Shown here piece after piece: positions 8,471-18,615 of a stretch of DNA of 53,688 nucleotides. Source of the DNA: Polycladidibacter stylochi. Lineage in GTDB: Bacteria; Pseudomonadota; Alphaproteobacteria; Rhizobiales; Stappiaceae. Position numbers and translations under genes: made by a program. The stretch covers positions 1 through 53,688 of the forward strand of contig NZ_LLWE01000009.1 in the NCBI RefSeq assembly GCF_001562055.1, read 5' to 3'. Position 1 is the first letter of the stretch. Every line of letters begins with the position of its first letter. The notes beneath the pieces were generated by a model, which searched no databases, was not told where the DNA came from, and worked only from the letters and a program-made list of their open reading frames with translations.

Positions 8471-10044
8471 GGGGCTACTCCAAAGACTGATTCAACATAA
8501 GCGCTAGGGTCCAAGAGCGTAAGCGCCCCCTTGTGAGCAAAACTCATCACGGCATCCGGCTGTAGACCAATGTAGACAACCATAAGCACAATAGGGAATA
8601 CCGAGAGCCAAACAGTTGCAGGAAGCTTTTGCTTTTCTTGCGGTAAAGCAACCATGGTGCCATCTGCTATTGACTGAGAACCACCGCGCAAGAACACGTA
8701 AATCCAAAGTCTACCAACGCAAATGATGCTAAGAATACTGGTTAGCAGAACAACGCCTGCAAGCCAGCCCATTCCTTTATCCAATGCGCCTTCAACCAAT
8801 AGCACCTTGGGCCAAAAACCCGAAAAGGGTGGTAGACCCGCAGCTGCAAAGAGCAGGACCAAGCTAACCGCCGCAAGTATGGGCGAGCGCCTATACATGC
8901 CCCCCATTTCACGTAGGGAGAACGTTCCTTGAAGTTTGCCTATGTATCCAAAAACAAAGAACATACCTGTCATGGCGATCATTGAATGCACCGCATACAT
9001 AATGGCACCTGTCACGGCCCATTCACTCGCAACAGCTAAGCCGGCGAGCATTGAGCCAATGCCGGTTATTACCAAATAACCGATTGTCCGGCGTACATCT
9101 GTTTGCGCGAGAGCTCCCATTACGCCTGTCAGCATTGTGAGTATGGCAACCAGCGTAATAAGTGTGTTCATCCAGTTGTGTCCTGCTGGCAAGAGCAACA
9201 GTAAAACACGTAGCAATGCATAGACACCAACCTTGGTTAACAAGCCAGCAAACACAGCTGAAACAACGATACGCGGGGTATGGTAGGAAGCTGGTAGCCA
9301 GAAGTTAACCGGGAAGGCCGCTGCTTTCATGGCAAACGCAAGGAAGAATAGCAGAGCCACACCCATTAATGGGCCCTGATTTTCCAAGTGAGCCGCTTTC
9401 ATGGCAATATCAGCCATATTCAAGGTGCCAACAAGACCGTAAAGCAATGCCGTTGCTAACAAGAACAGTGTTGTACCAAGAAGGTTTAGCAAAGAGTATT
9501 TAACTGCGCCATCGATTTGCCGCTTCTTGTTGCCCAACACCAATAGGCCAAATGAGGAAATCAGTAGCACTTCAAACCAAACGTAGAGATTGAAAATATC
9601 TCCAGTTAAAAACGCCCCGGATACCCCGCAGAGCAACATAAGCAGAAAAGGATAGAAACCATAGCGGCGCTCTTCAGGCCGTATTGAGCCTGCGGCGTAT
9701 ATACCTGTACATAACGCCACTAGGGAAGCAAATGTGGCGAACATGGCTCCCATTGGATCAGCTGTAAAAGCAATACCAAATGGCGGTAACCAGCTGCCCA
9801 TCACCATGGTGACAACACCATCATTCAAGACATGGTTCAACAACGCGATGTTCGCGCAAAACACCAGAGCCAGAGCTGTTATGCCAATCCATGGCTGAAG
9901 TCTAACATTCTTACGGGTTATGAGCGCTATGGCTCCACCCAACATGGTCAGCAATGTTGGGGTTACCAACAACCAGTCTTTTGCGGCAGTGGGATCTGTT
10001 ATCATCGCCGCAGCAATATCTACACTCGTTTTTTCCAATGACAT
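8467..10044 (-). CDS. mrpD: Mrp/Mnh Na+/H+ antiporter subunit D
   Basis: 525 aa polytopic protein (about 14 transmembrane segments) of the NuoL/M/N-like proton-translocating family. The central region keeps the antiporter signature (FNLYVWFEVLLISSFGLLVL, KAAAFPVNFWLPASYHTP), with the Glu and Lys residues used for proton transfer in complex-I-type antiporter modules. MrpA and MrpD are the two large ion-translocating subunits. It follows mrpC after 3 bp and overlaps mrpE by 4 bp. Confidence 0.95.
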   Translation of the reverse strand: MSLEKTSVDIAAAMITDPTAAKDWLLVTPTLLTMLGGAIALITRKNVRLQPWIGITALALVFCANIALLNHVLNDGVVTMVMGSWLPPFGIAFTADPMGAMFATFASLVALCTGIYAAGSIRPEERRYGFYPFLLMLLCGVSGAFLTGDIFNLYVWFEVLLISSFGLLVLGNKKRQIDGAVKYSLLNLLGTTLFLLATALLYGLVGTLNMADIAMKAAHLENQGPLMGVALLFFLAFAMKAAAFPVNFWLPASYHTPRIVVSAVFAGLLTKVGVYALLRVLLLLLPAGHNWMNTLITLVAILTMLTGVMGALAQTDVRRTIGYLVITGIGSMLAGLAVASEWAVTGAIMYAVHSMIAMTGMFFVFGYIGKLQGTFSLREMGGMYRRSPILAAVSLVLLFAAAGLPPFSGFWPKVLLVEGALDKGMGWLAGVVLLTSILSIICVGRLWIYVFLRGGSQSIADGTMVALPQEKQKLPATVWLSVFPIVLMVVYIGLQPDAVMSFAHKGALTLLDPSAYVESVFGVAP

Positions 10045-10047
10045 TGA

Positions 10048-10425
10048 TCAGTATCCCAGTGGCGGCTCAACTTCGTTCTCAGGTTCGGCAACACGCATTT
10101 CCAGCATGTCATCAGTGCCCAGCTCTTGATAGGCGCGGTAGCCTAAAACCAAAAAGAAGGCAAAGAACGAGAAGGAGATCACAATAGCCGTCAACACCAG
10201 TGCCTGAGGCAGCGGGTTGGCGGTTGTTTCCAATGGCAAATATTCACCAAGCGGTATAATCGGCGGTATTTCACGCAGCAATCTGCCTGATGTGAAAATC
10301 AGCAGGTTTACCGCATTACCCAAAATAGCTACGCCCATGAGCACACGTACCAGCTTTCTGGAAAGCATCAGGTAAATCGAAGCGGCAAAAAACGCACCAA
10401 CCAATAGGGAGAAAATGGTTTCCAT
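10048..10425 (-). CDS. mrpC: Mrp/Mnh Na+/H+ antiporter subunit C
   Basis: 125 aa, three transmembrane segments, homologous to NuoK of complex I: MLSRKLVRVLMGVAILGNAVNLLIF and DPLPQALVLTAIVI-like helix (here NPLPQALVLTAIVISFSF). Its start codon shares one base with the mrpB stop (TGATG). The C-terminus is acidic. Part of the operon A-B-C-D-E-F-G. Confidence 0.94.
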   Translation of the reverse strand: METIFSLLVGAFFAASIYLMLSRKLVRVLMGVAILGNAVNLLIFTSGRLLREIPPIIPLGEYLPLETTANPLPQALVLTAIVISFSFFAFFLVLGYRAYQELGTDDMLEMRVAEPENEVEPPLGY

Positions 10426-10844
10426 CAGTCACTCTCCCTTTCTTCTAGAGATAGGGCAATGGACGTGATGGCTCCAACGACAACCAGATAAACCCCTATA
10501 TCAAAAAACATCGGCGTTGAGAGTGCGATATGTGTTCCAAATAGCGAGAACTCTAACCACTGACTCGTCATGGTTGGCTGCCCCAAGAATAGGCTTGGCA
10601 ACACCGAGGCCACAGCCAACAATAGCCCGGAGGCGGCTATACTCATTGGGTGGACGTGCAATGCACGGCGCACACCTGCAACACCGTAAGCGATACCATA
10701 GATCGCAAATGCCGATACCGCGATGAGACCACCAATAAAGCCACCGCCCGGTTCATTGTGTCCACGTAGCAAAACGAAAATAGAAAACAGTGTCATCAAA
10801 GCAGTTAGAAACGGCGCTACCGTTCTGAAGATAACGGTATTCAT
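10425..10844 (-). CDS. mrpB: Mrp/Mnh Na+/H+ antiporter subunit B
   Basis: 139 aa, four transmembrane segments. The motif [21 protein letters not shown] identifies the MnhB/MrpB domain. Here it is a separate gene, as in group 1 Mrp operons (Bacillus, Staphylococcus), whereas in Sinorhizobium Pha the A and B parts are fused. Start overlaps the mrpA stop by 4 bp. Confidence 0.94.
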   Translation of the reverse strand: MNTVIFRTVAPFLTALMTLFSIFVLLRGHNEPGGGFIGGLIAVSAFAIYGIAYGVAGVRRALHVHPMSIAASGLLLAVASVLPSLFLGQPTMTSQWLEFSLFGTHIALSTPMFFDIGVYLVVVGAITSIALSLEERESD

Positions 10845-13213
10845 GACTTTGCCTCCTGCTTGATTTGAGTTGTTGTTTCTTCGTTGTTTTTAGAGGACAC
10901 CGGCCTAACCCGAATAAGTGCCAATACACACAGCCCTGTTACCATAACAACCGAAATTTCACCGATGGTATCGAAGCCACGGAAGTCAACCAGAATGACA
11001 TTCACGATGTTTCGGCCATGGGCGATGGTGCGGCTAAAGGCGGTAAAGAACTCGGAGAGGCTGGCATCAAACGGTTGCTGGGTCACGCTCATTAAAGTCA
11101 GCGCGAAGCCTAGTCCTGTTAATGTCGCCAGGGAGCTATCCAGCAACTTGCTTGCCACACTTCGACTATCTGATGGCTGCAAGTTCAAACGTGTCATCAC
11201 CAATGCCAAAATAACAACCGAAAGTGTTTCGACCATAAATTGGGTGAAAGACAAGTCCGGTGCACCGAACAACAGGTAAATGACGGCAACGGAAAAACCA
11301 GAGATGCCGAGTGACACCATTGCTGTCACGCGGTTTTTCGCTGTCAAAACGGCATAGAGGCCTACGAGCGCAACCGCGATTATACCTGCCTCTGTTAAGG
11401 TGACCAGCTCGAACTGGCTCAAGCTTGGCCAGCTGCCCGTGATAATCATTGGCGTATAGAGGGTGAATATCAATGCAATAAAGGCGGCACGCATATACAT
11501 GACCATATCGCCCGTCTGCACGGTTCTTGTGACAAAAGCTGACAACCGTACTGTTGCATTGATGAATTGATCAAAGCCCTTATCTGGTCCCCAACCGATT
11601 ATTTTAAGTGTGCGATCAACAAAACTGCGCAGTTGATCTGAGAAGTAGAAGAGCGTTGAACCCAAAGCTATGGTAAGCAGGGAAAGGAAAAGAGCGGCAT
11701 TGATATGCGCAGGTATTAAATGCAGCTCCTTGGTTACACTATGGCCTGCAATTGCACTTGTCATCGGGTTGACGAGCCATTCACCCGTACTTGCAACAAA
11801 CAAGCCAGCTATTAAGCCTGCGACGGATAGAACGACCGGCCCGGCATATAGCATTAATGGTCCTTCATGGGCATGTTTCGGTGTTTCCACCTTTGGACCT
11901 AAAAACGGCTTAATTGCCACAATAGCCGCTAATGCAAACATCATGGAGTTACCAACAACGCCGGTGAACGCCCAAAAGATGCCACCTGAATGCGCATGCC
12001 ATAACCCATCGTAGAGGACTTCCTTGGCCACAAAGCCAAATAATGGCGGCAACCCTGCCATAGAAAGGGCTGCTAATACTGTTGCGCTAAAAGTAATCGG
12101 CATAGCGTGACGCAATCCACCAAGTTTGCGGATGTCGCGTGTACCGGCTTCATGATCAACCGTACCGGCTGCCATAAACAATCCTCCCTTGAATAGGGAG
12201 TGCGCAAACAAGTATAGAACCGCACCTTGTATCGCATGCGGGGACGATGAGCCGGTTAACATGACCAACAGGCCAAGAGAGGCGACCGTGGTATATGCCA
12301 AAATCAATTTCAAATCTGTTTGGCGCAGGCCAAGGTATGTCCCGATAACCAATGTTAACCCACCAAAGAATGGTAGGACGGTCATCCAGATTTCTGTACC
12401 TCCCATCACCGGCTGCATGCGCATTAACAAGTAAACACCCGCTTTAACCATGGTTGCGGAGTGCAAATAGGCCGAAACAGGTGTTGGTGCCTCCATCGCG
12501 TTTGGCAGCCAGAAATGAAACGGGAATTGAGCCGATTTGGTAAACGCGCCTAAGCAAATCAGTATAAAAATTGGCAGGTAGAGCGATGAGCTTCGCAGTA
12601 CATCGGGATTTGTCAGTAACTCGCTCATTTGCCAGGTACCGCTTGCAAGGTACACCAGCAAAAAGCCAGCCAGCAAAGCCATACCGCCAGCGCCTGTTAC
12701 AACCAGTGCCTGAAGGGCAGAGCGGCGCGATGCTGTTCGCAGGTGATCAAAACCAATAAGCAGAAATGATGTGATTGAGGTGAGCTCCCAATACACAAAC
12801 AAGGTTATCATATTATCGGCCGTTACGACCCCCAGCATTGCCCCCATGAAGAGCAATAGGTAGGTAAAGAAAATACCTTGCTGCGTATGCCCCTTAAGAT
12901 ATCCACCGGCATATAGGACAACAAGCGTACCGATACCCGATACCAGTAATGCGAATAATGTTGATAGCCCATCGATATAAAATGAGAAGGTGATTCCAAA
13001 GGTTGGAATCCACTCATATGAGACTGTAAATGTTTGCCCTGCGGCAACCATTGGCACGTAGGAAAGGAAATGAATAAAGATAAAAGCGGGAAAAACCGCC
13101 AAAATCCAAGCAGCATTGTGCTTTAAACGGTGCGTTAGCACCGGGCCAAGAGCAGCAGCAGCAAAGGGCAGTAAAAGGGCCCACACTGTCGCTTCATTAC
13201 CAGATAGCGGCAT
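10841..13213 (-). CDS. mrpA: Mrp/Mnh Na+/H+ antiporter subunit A
   Basis: 790 aa from the ATG at 13213, preferred over an in-frame start at 13258 because GGAG lies 7 bp before it and the protein then starts directly in the first hydrophobic helix ([20 protein letters not shown]). The N-terminal 500 residues are a NuoL-like antiporter domain ([44 protein letters not shown]). The C-terminal part holds the extra MrpA helices and a DUF4040/MbhE-like segment ([18 protein letters not shown]). First gene of the operon; Na+ or K+ extrusion driven by proton uptake at the inner membrane. Confidence 0.95.
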   Translation of the reverse strand: MPLSGNEATVWALLLPFAAAALGPVLTHRLKHNAAWILAVFPAFIFIHFLSYVPMVAAGQTFTVSYEWIPTFGITFSFYIDGLSTLFALLVSGIGTLVVLYAGGYLKGHTQQGIFFTYLLLFMGAMLGVVTADNMITLFVYWELTSITSFLLIGFDHLRTASRRSALQALVVTGAGGMALLAGFLLVYLASGTWQMSELLTNPDVLRSSSLYLPIFILICLGAFTKSAQFPFHFWLPNAMEAPTPVSAYLHSATMVKAGVYLLMRMQPVMGGTEIWMTVLPFFGGLTLVIGTYLGLRQTDLKLILAYTTVASLGLLVMLTGSSSPHAIQGAVLYLFAHSLFKGGLFMAAGTVDHEAGTRDIRKLGGLRHAMPITFSATVLAALSMAGLPPLFGFVAKEVLYDGLWHAHSGGIFWAFTGVVGNSMMFALAAIVAIKPFLGPKVETPKHAHEGPLMLYAGPVVLSVAGLIAGLFVASTGEWLVNPMTSAIAGHSVTKELHLIPAHINAALFLSLLTIALGSTLFYFSDQLRSFVDRTLKIIGWGPDKGFDQFINATVRLSAFVTRTVQTGDMVMYMRAAFIALIFTLYTPMIITGSWPSLSQFELVTLTEAGIIAVALVGLYAVLTAKNRVTAMVSLGISGFSVAVIYLLFGAPDLSFTQFMVETLSVVILALVMTRLNLQPSDSRSVASKLLDSSLATLTGLGFALTLMSVTQQPFDASLSEFFTAFSRTIAHGRNIVNVILVDFRGFDTIGEISVVMVTGLCVLALIRVRPVSSKNNEETTTQIKQEAKS

Positions 13214-13472
13214 TTGGCACTCCGTTGTTACATCGTAATGTGTTCCCAGCCTCTGCACTTCTTTGCATTACTTTCTTACCGGCAGCGCTGGTTTCGATTA
13301 TGAAATATCGCTCACCACAGTAAAGGGCAAGCAAGTTGCACAAACTAATTCGATATGTCGCTATGCACTTCCCCTTACGTATGGTGTTCAAACTAAATTT
13401 CCAGAGTTGTAGTCGGTTTCCTTTTTCAATGATAAATATGTTATATAACCAATCGCATTAACAGGTATAAAA

Positions 13473-13886
13473 ATGAGTCATAAAGAGTTCAAAAAAATAC
13501 CCCAAAATGATAGAGAGTGGCGCGAGAAGCTCACTGCAGAACAATATAGAGTGCTGCGTGAAGGGGCAACAGAACGCCCATTTACCAGCCCCTATAACAA
13601 ACTAGACAAACCAGGAGTTTACAGCTGCGCTGGCTGTGGCAGCCCTTTATTTCTTTCGGATCACAAGTTTGATGCGGGCTGCGGTTGGCCAAGTTTTTTT
13701 GAAGCTGTCAGTGAGAATGGAATTGAAGAATTGCAGGATTTTTCTCACGGCATGGTTCGCACCGAGATAAAATGCGCAAAATGCAAAGGGCACTTGGGAC
13801 ATGTTTTTCCTGATGGTCCCCCCCCTACCGGGCTGCGGTATTGCCTTAATGGCTTGGCCTTGAATTTCAAGAGCATTACTGATTGA
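13473..13886 (+). CDS. msrB: peptide-methionine (R)-S-oxide reductase MsrB
   Basis: 137 aa. Reduces the R form of methionine sulfoxide in proteins. Structural zinc cysteines are C52/C55 (CAGC) and C101/C104 (CAKC); the catalytic cysteine is C124 in [11 protein letters not shown], with H108 and H110 in GHLGHVF. The block DAGCGWPSF is also conserved. The catalytic loop reads CLNGLA rather than the usual CINSA/CVNSA, a mild variation. Divergent from mrpA with a 260-bp gap. No signal peptide, so cytoplasmic. Confidence 0.96.
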   Translation: MSHKEFKKIPQNDREWREKLTAEQYRVLREGATERPFTSPYNKLDKPGVYSCAGCGSPLFLSDHKFDAGCGWPSFFEAVSENGIEELQDFSHGMVRTEIKCAKCKGHLGHVFPDGPPPTGLRYCLNGLALNFKSITD

Positions 13887-14083
13887 GTTAAACTTAGATT
13901 ATCACTAAATTTTCTCGGGTATTGCCTGCCGCTCTGTGGATTAAACTCGCGCTATTGTACTAGCTTAAGTTGTCTCCTGGGTAAGTTGCTCCATTGACTG
14001 AGAAAAACATTGCACACTTAGCCCTATGTGAATGATATAGATTAATACAAAAATACTCGTGCTGATAATTGCAAAGGATGAAT

Positions 14084-16189
14084 ATGAAAGCCACCTCTTG
14101 CCCCCCCTGTGCCACTATCAAGCCTGTTCAATTTACCGAACATGGTACCACTCGGATGGATAACTATAGTTGGTTACGCGCTGATAACTGGCAGGAGGTG
14201 ATGAAAGACCCGAGTGTACTTTCTGCTGACATACGCGAGTATCTGGAAGCAGAAAACGCTTACACCAATACGCAAATGGCTGATACTGAGACTCTTCAGT
14301 CGACACTCTACCAAGAAATGAAGGGGCGTATTAAAGAGGACGATAGCTCGGTACCGAGCAATGATGGCACTTACGCATACGCTCTCAAGTATATTCAAGG
14401 TGGACAGCACCCTATTTTCTATCGCCTCTTCTTGGAAAACAATCACGAAGAGATCCTTCTTGATGGTGATAAAGAGGCCAAAGATAAGGCATACTTCAAG
14501 ATTGCCGGAGCCTCCCACAGTGACGACCACCGTTTTTTAGCATGGGCCTATGACGATAAAGGCTCCGAGTATTACTCGCTAAAAATCAGAGACCTTGCCT
14601 CTGGCAAGGATATGGATGAAATCATAACAGATACGGGTAGTGGTGGTGTCTGGTCATCTTGTGGCAAATATATATTTTACGTGCGACTGGATGAAAACCA
14701 CCGGCCTTCCAAATTGTTTCGCCATGAGGTCGGCACGGATAGCGCGCTTGATGCGCTGGTTTATGAAGAAAAAGACGCCGGTTTTTTTATGGGGGTTTCC
14801 CGCAGTCAATCTGGTGCATACATCATCATTGATATTCATGATCATGAAACCAGCGAAGTCCGCATTCTTAGAGCAAATAGCCCCTTGGGAACACCAGAAG
14901 TGGTTCAGCCAAGAGTGGTCGGTGTAGAATATTCGCTGGAAGACCGTGGCGATGAGTTGTTCATTTTAAGCAACATCAATGGTGCTGAGGATTTTAAAAT
15001 CAGTTCGGTCAATGTGCATGACCAGCTCAAACATAAAGATCCAAATCTTTGGAAAGATGTCGTCTCGCATCAACAAGGGTGCCTGATACGGGCTATGACT
15101 GTATACAAGGACTATTTTGTTCGCCTTGAAACATATGAAGGCTTGCCTCGCATCGTTATTCACGCATTTGAAGGCAATGTTGAGCATGAAATAGCATTTG
15201 CTGAGGAAGCTTATAGCCTTGGCATGATTGATGGTTATGAGTTTGAGACCACAAACTTACGCTTTACCTATTCTTCAATGACGACCCCAACGCAAACCTA
15301 TGACTATGATATGGCAACACGGTCGCGGGTGCTGCGAAAAACCCAGGAAATCCCGAGCGGGCATAACAGTGAGGATTATATAACTCGCCGTGTATTTGCA
15401 CCTTCACACGATGGGGCTCTGGTGCCGATAAGCTTGTTATATCATAAAGATACAGCGCTTGATGGTCAGGCACCTTGCTTACTATATGGCTATGGCTCCT
15501 ACGGTATTTCTATACCCGCAAGTTTCCAAGGTAATGCCCTATCACTTGTTGATCGTGGTTTTGTCTATGCAATTGCGCATATACGCGGTGGTAAGGACAA
15601 GGGATTTGAGTGGTATAAAACGGGACGCCGTGAAACCAAGAAGAATACTTTTTATGATTTCATCGCAGCTTGTAGCTACTTAAACGATAAGGGGTATACC
15701 AGCTATGAACGTGTTGTTGCACATGGTGGCTCTGCCGGTGGTATGTTGATGGGAGCTGTTGCCAATATGGCTCCTGATAGGTTTTCCGGAATCATCGCGG
15801 AAGTACCGTTTGTAGATGTGCTTAGTACAATGCTCGACGACACTTTACCTCTCACGCCTCCAGAGTGGCCCGAGTGGGGCAACCCTATTACCAGTGAGGG
15901 GGATTACCGCTACATAGCCTCATATTCTCCCATTGATAATGTAAGTGCACAAGACTACCCCGCTATATTCGCGCTGGGTGGGCTTACGGATCCGCGAGTG
16001 ACCTACTGGGAACCTGCCAAGTGGGTTGCGAAATTGCGTGCCAAGAAAACAAGTGACAGCTTGTTAATGTTGCGTACCAATATGGACGCCGGACATGGTG
16101 GTGCCTCTGGCCGGTTTGAGCGGCTTAAAGAGGTCGCATTGGTTTATGCATTTGCAATCAAAGTCGCACAATCCACTGGGAACACATAG
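14084..16189 (+). CDS. ptrB: oligopeptidase B (S9A serine peptidase)
   Basis: 701 aa from the ATG at 14084 (AAAGGA 5 bp upstream; TTG at 14069 and ATG at 14078 are alternatives). It has an N-terminal seven-bladed propeller region and a C-terminal alpha/beta-hydrolase domain. The catalytic triad is visible: S550 in HGGSAGGML, D636 in GLTDPRV and H671 in DAGHGG. The family block RGGKDKGFEWYKTGRRETKKNTFYDF is present. Oligopeptidase B cleaves small peptides after basic residues in the cytoplasm. Single-gene unit with a terminator-like hairpin downstream. Confidence 0.93.
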   Translation: MKATSCPPCATIKPVQFTEHGTTRMDNYSWLRADNWQEVMKDPSVLSADIREYLEAENAYTNTQMADTETLQSTLYQEMKGRIKEDDSSVPSNDGTYAYALKYIQGGQHPIFYRLFLENNHEEILLDGDKEAKDKAYFKIAGASHSDDHRFLAWAYDDKGSEYYSLKIRDLASGKDMDEIITDTGSGGVWSSCGKYIFYVRLDENHRPSKLFRHEVGTDSALDALVYEEKDAGFFMGVSRSQSGAYIIIDIHDHETSEVRILRANSPLGTPEVVQPRVVGVEYSLEDRGDELFILSNINGAEDFKISSVNVHDQLKHKDPNLWKDVVSHQQGCLIRAMTVYKDYFVRLETYEGLPRIVIHAFEGNVEHEIAFAEEAYSLGMIDGYEFETTNLRFTYSSMTTPTQTYDYDMATRSRVLRKTQEIPSGHNSEDYITRRVFAPSHDGALVPISLLYHKDTALDGQAPCLLYGYGSYGISIPASFQGNALSLVDRGFVYAIAHIRGGKDKGFEWYKTGRRETKKNTFYDFIAACSYLNDKGYTSYERVVAHGGSAGGMLMGAVANMAPDRFSGIIAEVPFVDVLSTMLDDTLPLTPPEWPEWGNPITSEGDYRYIASYSPIDNVSAQDYPAIFALGGLTDPRVTYWEPAKWVAKLRAKKTSDSLLMLRTNMDAGHGGASGRFERLKEVALVYAFAIKVAQSTGNT

Positions 16190-16276
16190 ATATTGGCGGA
16201 CAAATGAGCGGCTCGAATGGTTTCTAACCAGTGGGTCGCTTATTTTTGATCTGTCTATTCTTGCAAAATATTGTTT

Positions 16277-16321
16277 GAAAGCGCTTGTCTTATCACAAGA
16301 ATTAGCGCTTTCTAAGTTTTT
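16277..16321 (+). terminator. hairpin terminator after oligopeptidase B
   Basis: GAAAGCGCT at 16277-16285 pairs perfectly with AGCGCTTTC at 16304-16312; an inner CTTGT/ACAAG pair could form an alternative stem. A T-rich stretch follows (TAAGTTTTT). About 90 bp beyond the peptidase stop. Confidence 0.65.
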
Positions 16322-16436
16322 GAACACAAAAGACTGATAAGTTTGTTTTAACCTTGCTCACGAATTATCAGAGCTGATTAAGAGTTTTGTTTTGGTTTTT
16401 AATTAGTCTTGGCTGCAATAATAATGGAGGCCAAGC

Positions 16437-16811
16437 ATGCAAATTCGTGCAATAAAAAAAATGGCTATAATTGTCTGCGTACTCGGCGTAACACCTTTTA
16501 CCAATACTTTTGCGCGTGAGTTATACCCCTTCAATCACCTGCTCCCCAACGATATGGAAAGTGCGCCACGTATTCATGGCAGTGAATACGATTGTAAGCT
16601 CCGAGTGCGTAAGGATGGTAAAAAAAATGTTTACCAAGCTTTTGTTTCCGGGCAGTTTAGCGACCCGACCCGCCATGTCTCGTCGGTTGCCTGTTTTAAA
16701 ACTCATGAAAAGTGCAAGGCTTATCTCTACTTCATGCGCGGGTATTTGCAGCAGGTGAACAGCGCTGCATGCCAAAAAGGCTATTATACAGGTTTGTTCA
16801 ACTGGGATTAG
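16437..16811 (+). CDS. small secreted cysteine-containing protein, paralogue 1
   Basis: 124 aa with a Sec signal peptide (basic KK then hydrophobic MAIIVCVLGVTPFTNTFA, cleavage near residue 27). The mature part has cysteines in YDCKL, VACFK, EKCKAY and AACQKG. The same pattern recurs in the next gene: R/IHGSEYDC, WQA/YQAxVSG, ACF, CxAxLYxM, so the two arose by tandem duplication. GGAGG lies 6 bp before the ATG. Likely periplasmic or surface protein stabilised by two disulfides; no family recognised. Confidence 0.75.
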   Translation: MQIRAIKKMAIIVCVLGVTPFTNTFARELYPFNHLLPNDMESAPRIHGSEYDCKLRVRKDGKKNVYQAFVSGQFSDPTRHVSSVACFKTHEKCKAYLYFMRGYLQQVNSAACQKGYYTGLFNWD

Positions 16812-16917
16812 TAAGCTTAAGCCGCGTTATTTGGTGCTTTGCTTACTTACCCCCCATAAGCAAATTAAACAGCCCTACCCACCATAATCATAGATACTAT
16901 AAGTTTGGGAGCATTAT

Positions 16918-17277
16918 ATGAGCCGCATTTTTCTTTGCGCTATTGGCAGCCTGTGTATTTTAGTGGGCTGCGCATCACAGGCCAGCCGAAACCCCTTGGA
17001 ACGGCAGTTGTTTCGTCCTACTGGGCGCGAAATACCCCAGATTCGCGGCACACGCTATGATTGCCAAAATGCCGTAAAACAATTTGGAGCTAACAAATTA
17101 TGGCAGGCGAATGTTTCGGGACGTATATTGACAGAAGAACCAAGTTATAATGTGAGTACAAAAGCATGCTTTGCAACACAAAGCGAGTGTGAAGCCTTTT
17201 TGTATTTGATGAATGGAAAACTAGAGCAGATTATCATATCCCGTTGTCAACTCGGATTTGAAGACAGCATTTTCTAA
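16918..17277 (+). CDS. small cysteine-containing lipoprotein, paralogue 2
   Basis: 119 aa. Starts with a lipoprotein signal (IGSLCILVGCAS, lipidated Cys at about residue 18). The mature region repeats the plan of the preceding gene: PQIRGTRYDCQNAV, LWQANVSGRI, KACFATQSECEAFLYLMNGKLEQ, SRCQLGF, with four cysteines aligned to paralogue 1. One copy is therefore secreted and the other lipid-anchored. RBS GGGAG 7 bp before ATG. Function unknown. Confidence 0.75.
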   Translation: MSRIFLCAIGSLCILVGCASQASRNPLERQLFRPTGREIPQIRGTRYDCQNAVKQFGANKLWQANVSGRILTEEPSYNVSTKACFATQSECEAFLYLMNGKLEQIIISRCQLGFEDSIF

Positions 17278-17336
17278 TTGAAATTGATGGATATATATAC
17301 TTATAAGTACCTGTTATTTACAACAGGATATCAAGA

Positions 17337-17966
17337 ATGTTTAATAAAATTGCAATTATACTAGCTGGATTACTTATGTCTGCTTGTGCCTCGGGTGTAT
17401 ATAAACCTGAAAAAGCACCGGATTTAGAAGAAGAAAAGAAGGCATTCACAGCTCTGTCTCAAGGCAAAGCCGTTGCCATGCTTTACCTTAGTATGAAGAG
17501 AAAGCAATGTGCTTATGGCTATATGCAGGCTGTAAACTTGAGAACTAACGAAAATGTAAATATTAAATATGACCTCATCTACTTAAAACCTGGTACTTAC
17601 TACGTGCACTATGCCAAATGCGGTGATGAGTATGTTAACTTTGGTAGTTACGGCACAACTGAGGCGAATGCAGCGCTGAAAAAGAGTGCTCCAACTTTTA
17701 CCGTTAAGAAAAATGAAATCGTTAACCTTGGTAGTGTAAATTTGCTTAGGGTAAAGGGAAAATACCTTCTTAGCGATGATAGAGTATTACCATTGGGGAT
17801 TGGCTCTTCACCTGAACGTATAGCCCACCTGAAAAAGTATTATCCAAATGTCATGAAAAAGTCTGTGACAAGGACTGTTAAATCAGAAGCCGCAAACAAA
17901 ATCATATCTCTCATTGCACAAGCACTTGCAGATAAAGCCAAAAAAGAATCGCTAAGAGCAAAGTAA
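17337..17966 (+). CDS. hypothetical lipoprotein
   Basis: 209 aa with a lipobox (GLLMSACASG, Cys at about residue 17) and AGGA 8 bp before the ATG. The mature part is mainly beta-strand-like with a YDLIYLKPGTYYVHYAKCGDEY segment, resembling small outer-membrane lipoproteins that carry a carboxypeptidase-regulatory-like fold, then a basic C-terminal helix. It lies 59 bp after the cysteine lipoprotein and may share its transcript. No family assigned. Confidence 0.7.
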   Translation: MFNKIAIILAGLLMSACASGVYKPEKAPDLEEEKKAFTALSQGKAVAMLYLSMKRKQCAYGYMQAVNLRTNENVNIKYDLIYLKPGTYYVHYAKCGDEYVNFGSYGTTEANAALKKSAPTFTVKKNEIVNLGSVNLLRVKGKYLLSDDRVLPLGIGSSPERIAHLKKYYPNVMKKSVTRTVKSEAANKIISLIAQALADKAKKESLRAK

Positions 17967-17983
17967 AAGTTCATAGAGCAGAT

Positions 17984-18006
17984 GCCTCCCACTTAACGTG
18001 GGAGGC
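17984..18006. terminator. hairpin between convergent lipoprotein gene and sodB
   Basis: A perfect 9-bp stem, GCCTCCCAC at 17984-17992 with GTGGGAGGC at 17998-18006 and a 5-nt loop, placed 18 bp after the lipoprotein stop and 10 bp after the sodB stop. No long T tract on either side. Confidence 0.6.
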
Positions 18007-18015
18007 AAAATTCAA

Positions 18016-18615
18016 TTAACCGGCTTTAGAGAACAGTTCTTCCACGTATTCCCAGTTGACCATGTTGTCGATGAAAGCTTCCAGGTACTTAGGACGGGCA
18101 TTGCGGTAGTCAATATAGTAGGAGTGTTCCCAAACATCGACACCCAACAATGGCGCTGCGCCATGAACCAATGGGTTTTCGGCATTAGGTGTTTTCATAA
18201 TAACCAATTTGCCGTCTTTCATTGCCAGCCAAGCCCAGCCAGAACCAAACTGTGTTACACCAGCATTGATGAAATCTGCACGAAACTTGTCAAAACCACC
18301 CAGGTCTTCGTCAATTTTCTTAGCAAGATCGCCCGGAAGTGATGAACCACCACCATCTTTTTTCATCATCTTCCAGAAATGAAGGTGATTGTAGTGCTGG
18401 CCTGCATTGTTAAATAGACCAGCATTTTTGCCAAAGCTCTCTTTAACGATCTCTTCCAAAGACTTGCCTTCAAGCCCTGAACCTTCCAGCAACTTGTTGC
18501 CGTTGGTTACATATGCTTGGTGGTGCTTGTCGTGGTGGAACTCGAGTGTTTCAGCAGACATGTAAGGTGCCAAGGCATCGTATGCATATGGAAGATCTTC
18601 AAGAACAAAAGACAT
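18016..18615 (-). CDS. sodB: superoxide dismutase, Fe type
   Basis: 199 aa from the ATG at 18615 (GAGGAA 6 bp upstream; the longer frame to 18645 adds ten unlikely residues). Fe/Mn superoxide dismutase: metal ligands sit in LEFHHDKHHQAY, YNHLHFW and VDVWEHSYYIDY. NNAGQHYNH carries the Gln placed as in Fe-type enzymes, and GSGWAWLA is conserved. It disproportionates superoxide in the cytoplasm; no signal peptide. Convergent with the lipoprotein gene and downstream of the aminotransferase on the same strand, but separated by a hairpin. Confidence 0.95.
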   Translation of the reverse strand: MSFVLEDLPYAYDALAPYMSAETLEFHHDKHHQAYVTNGNKLLEGSGLEGKSLEEIVKESFGKNAGLFNNAGQHYNHLHFWKMMKKDGGGSSLPGDLAKKIDEDLGGFDKFRADFINAGVTQFGSGWAWLAMKDGKLVIMKTPNAENPLVHGAAPLLGVDVWEHSYYIDYRNARPKYLEAFIDNMVNWEYVEELFSKAG

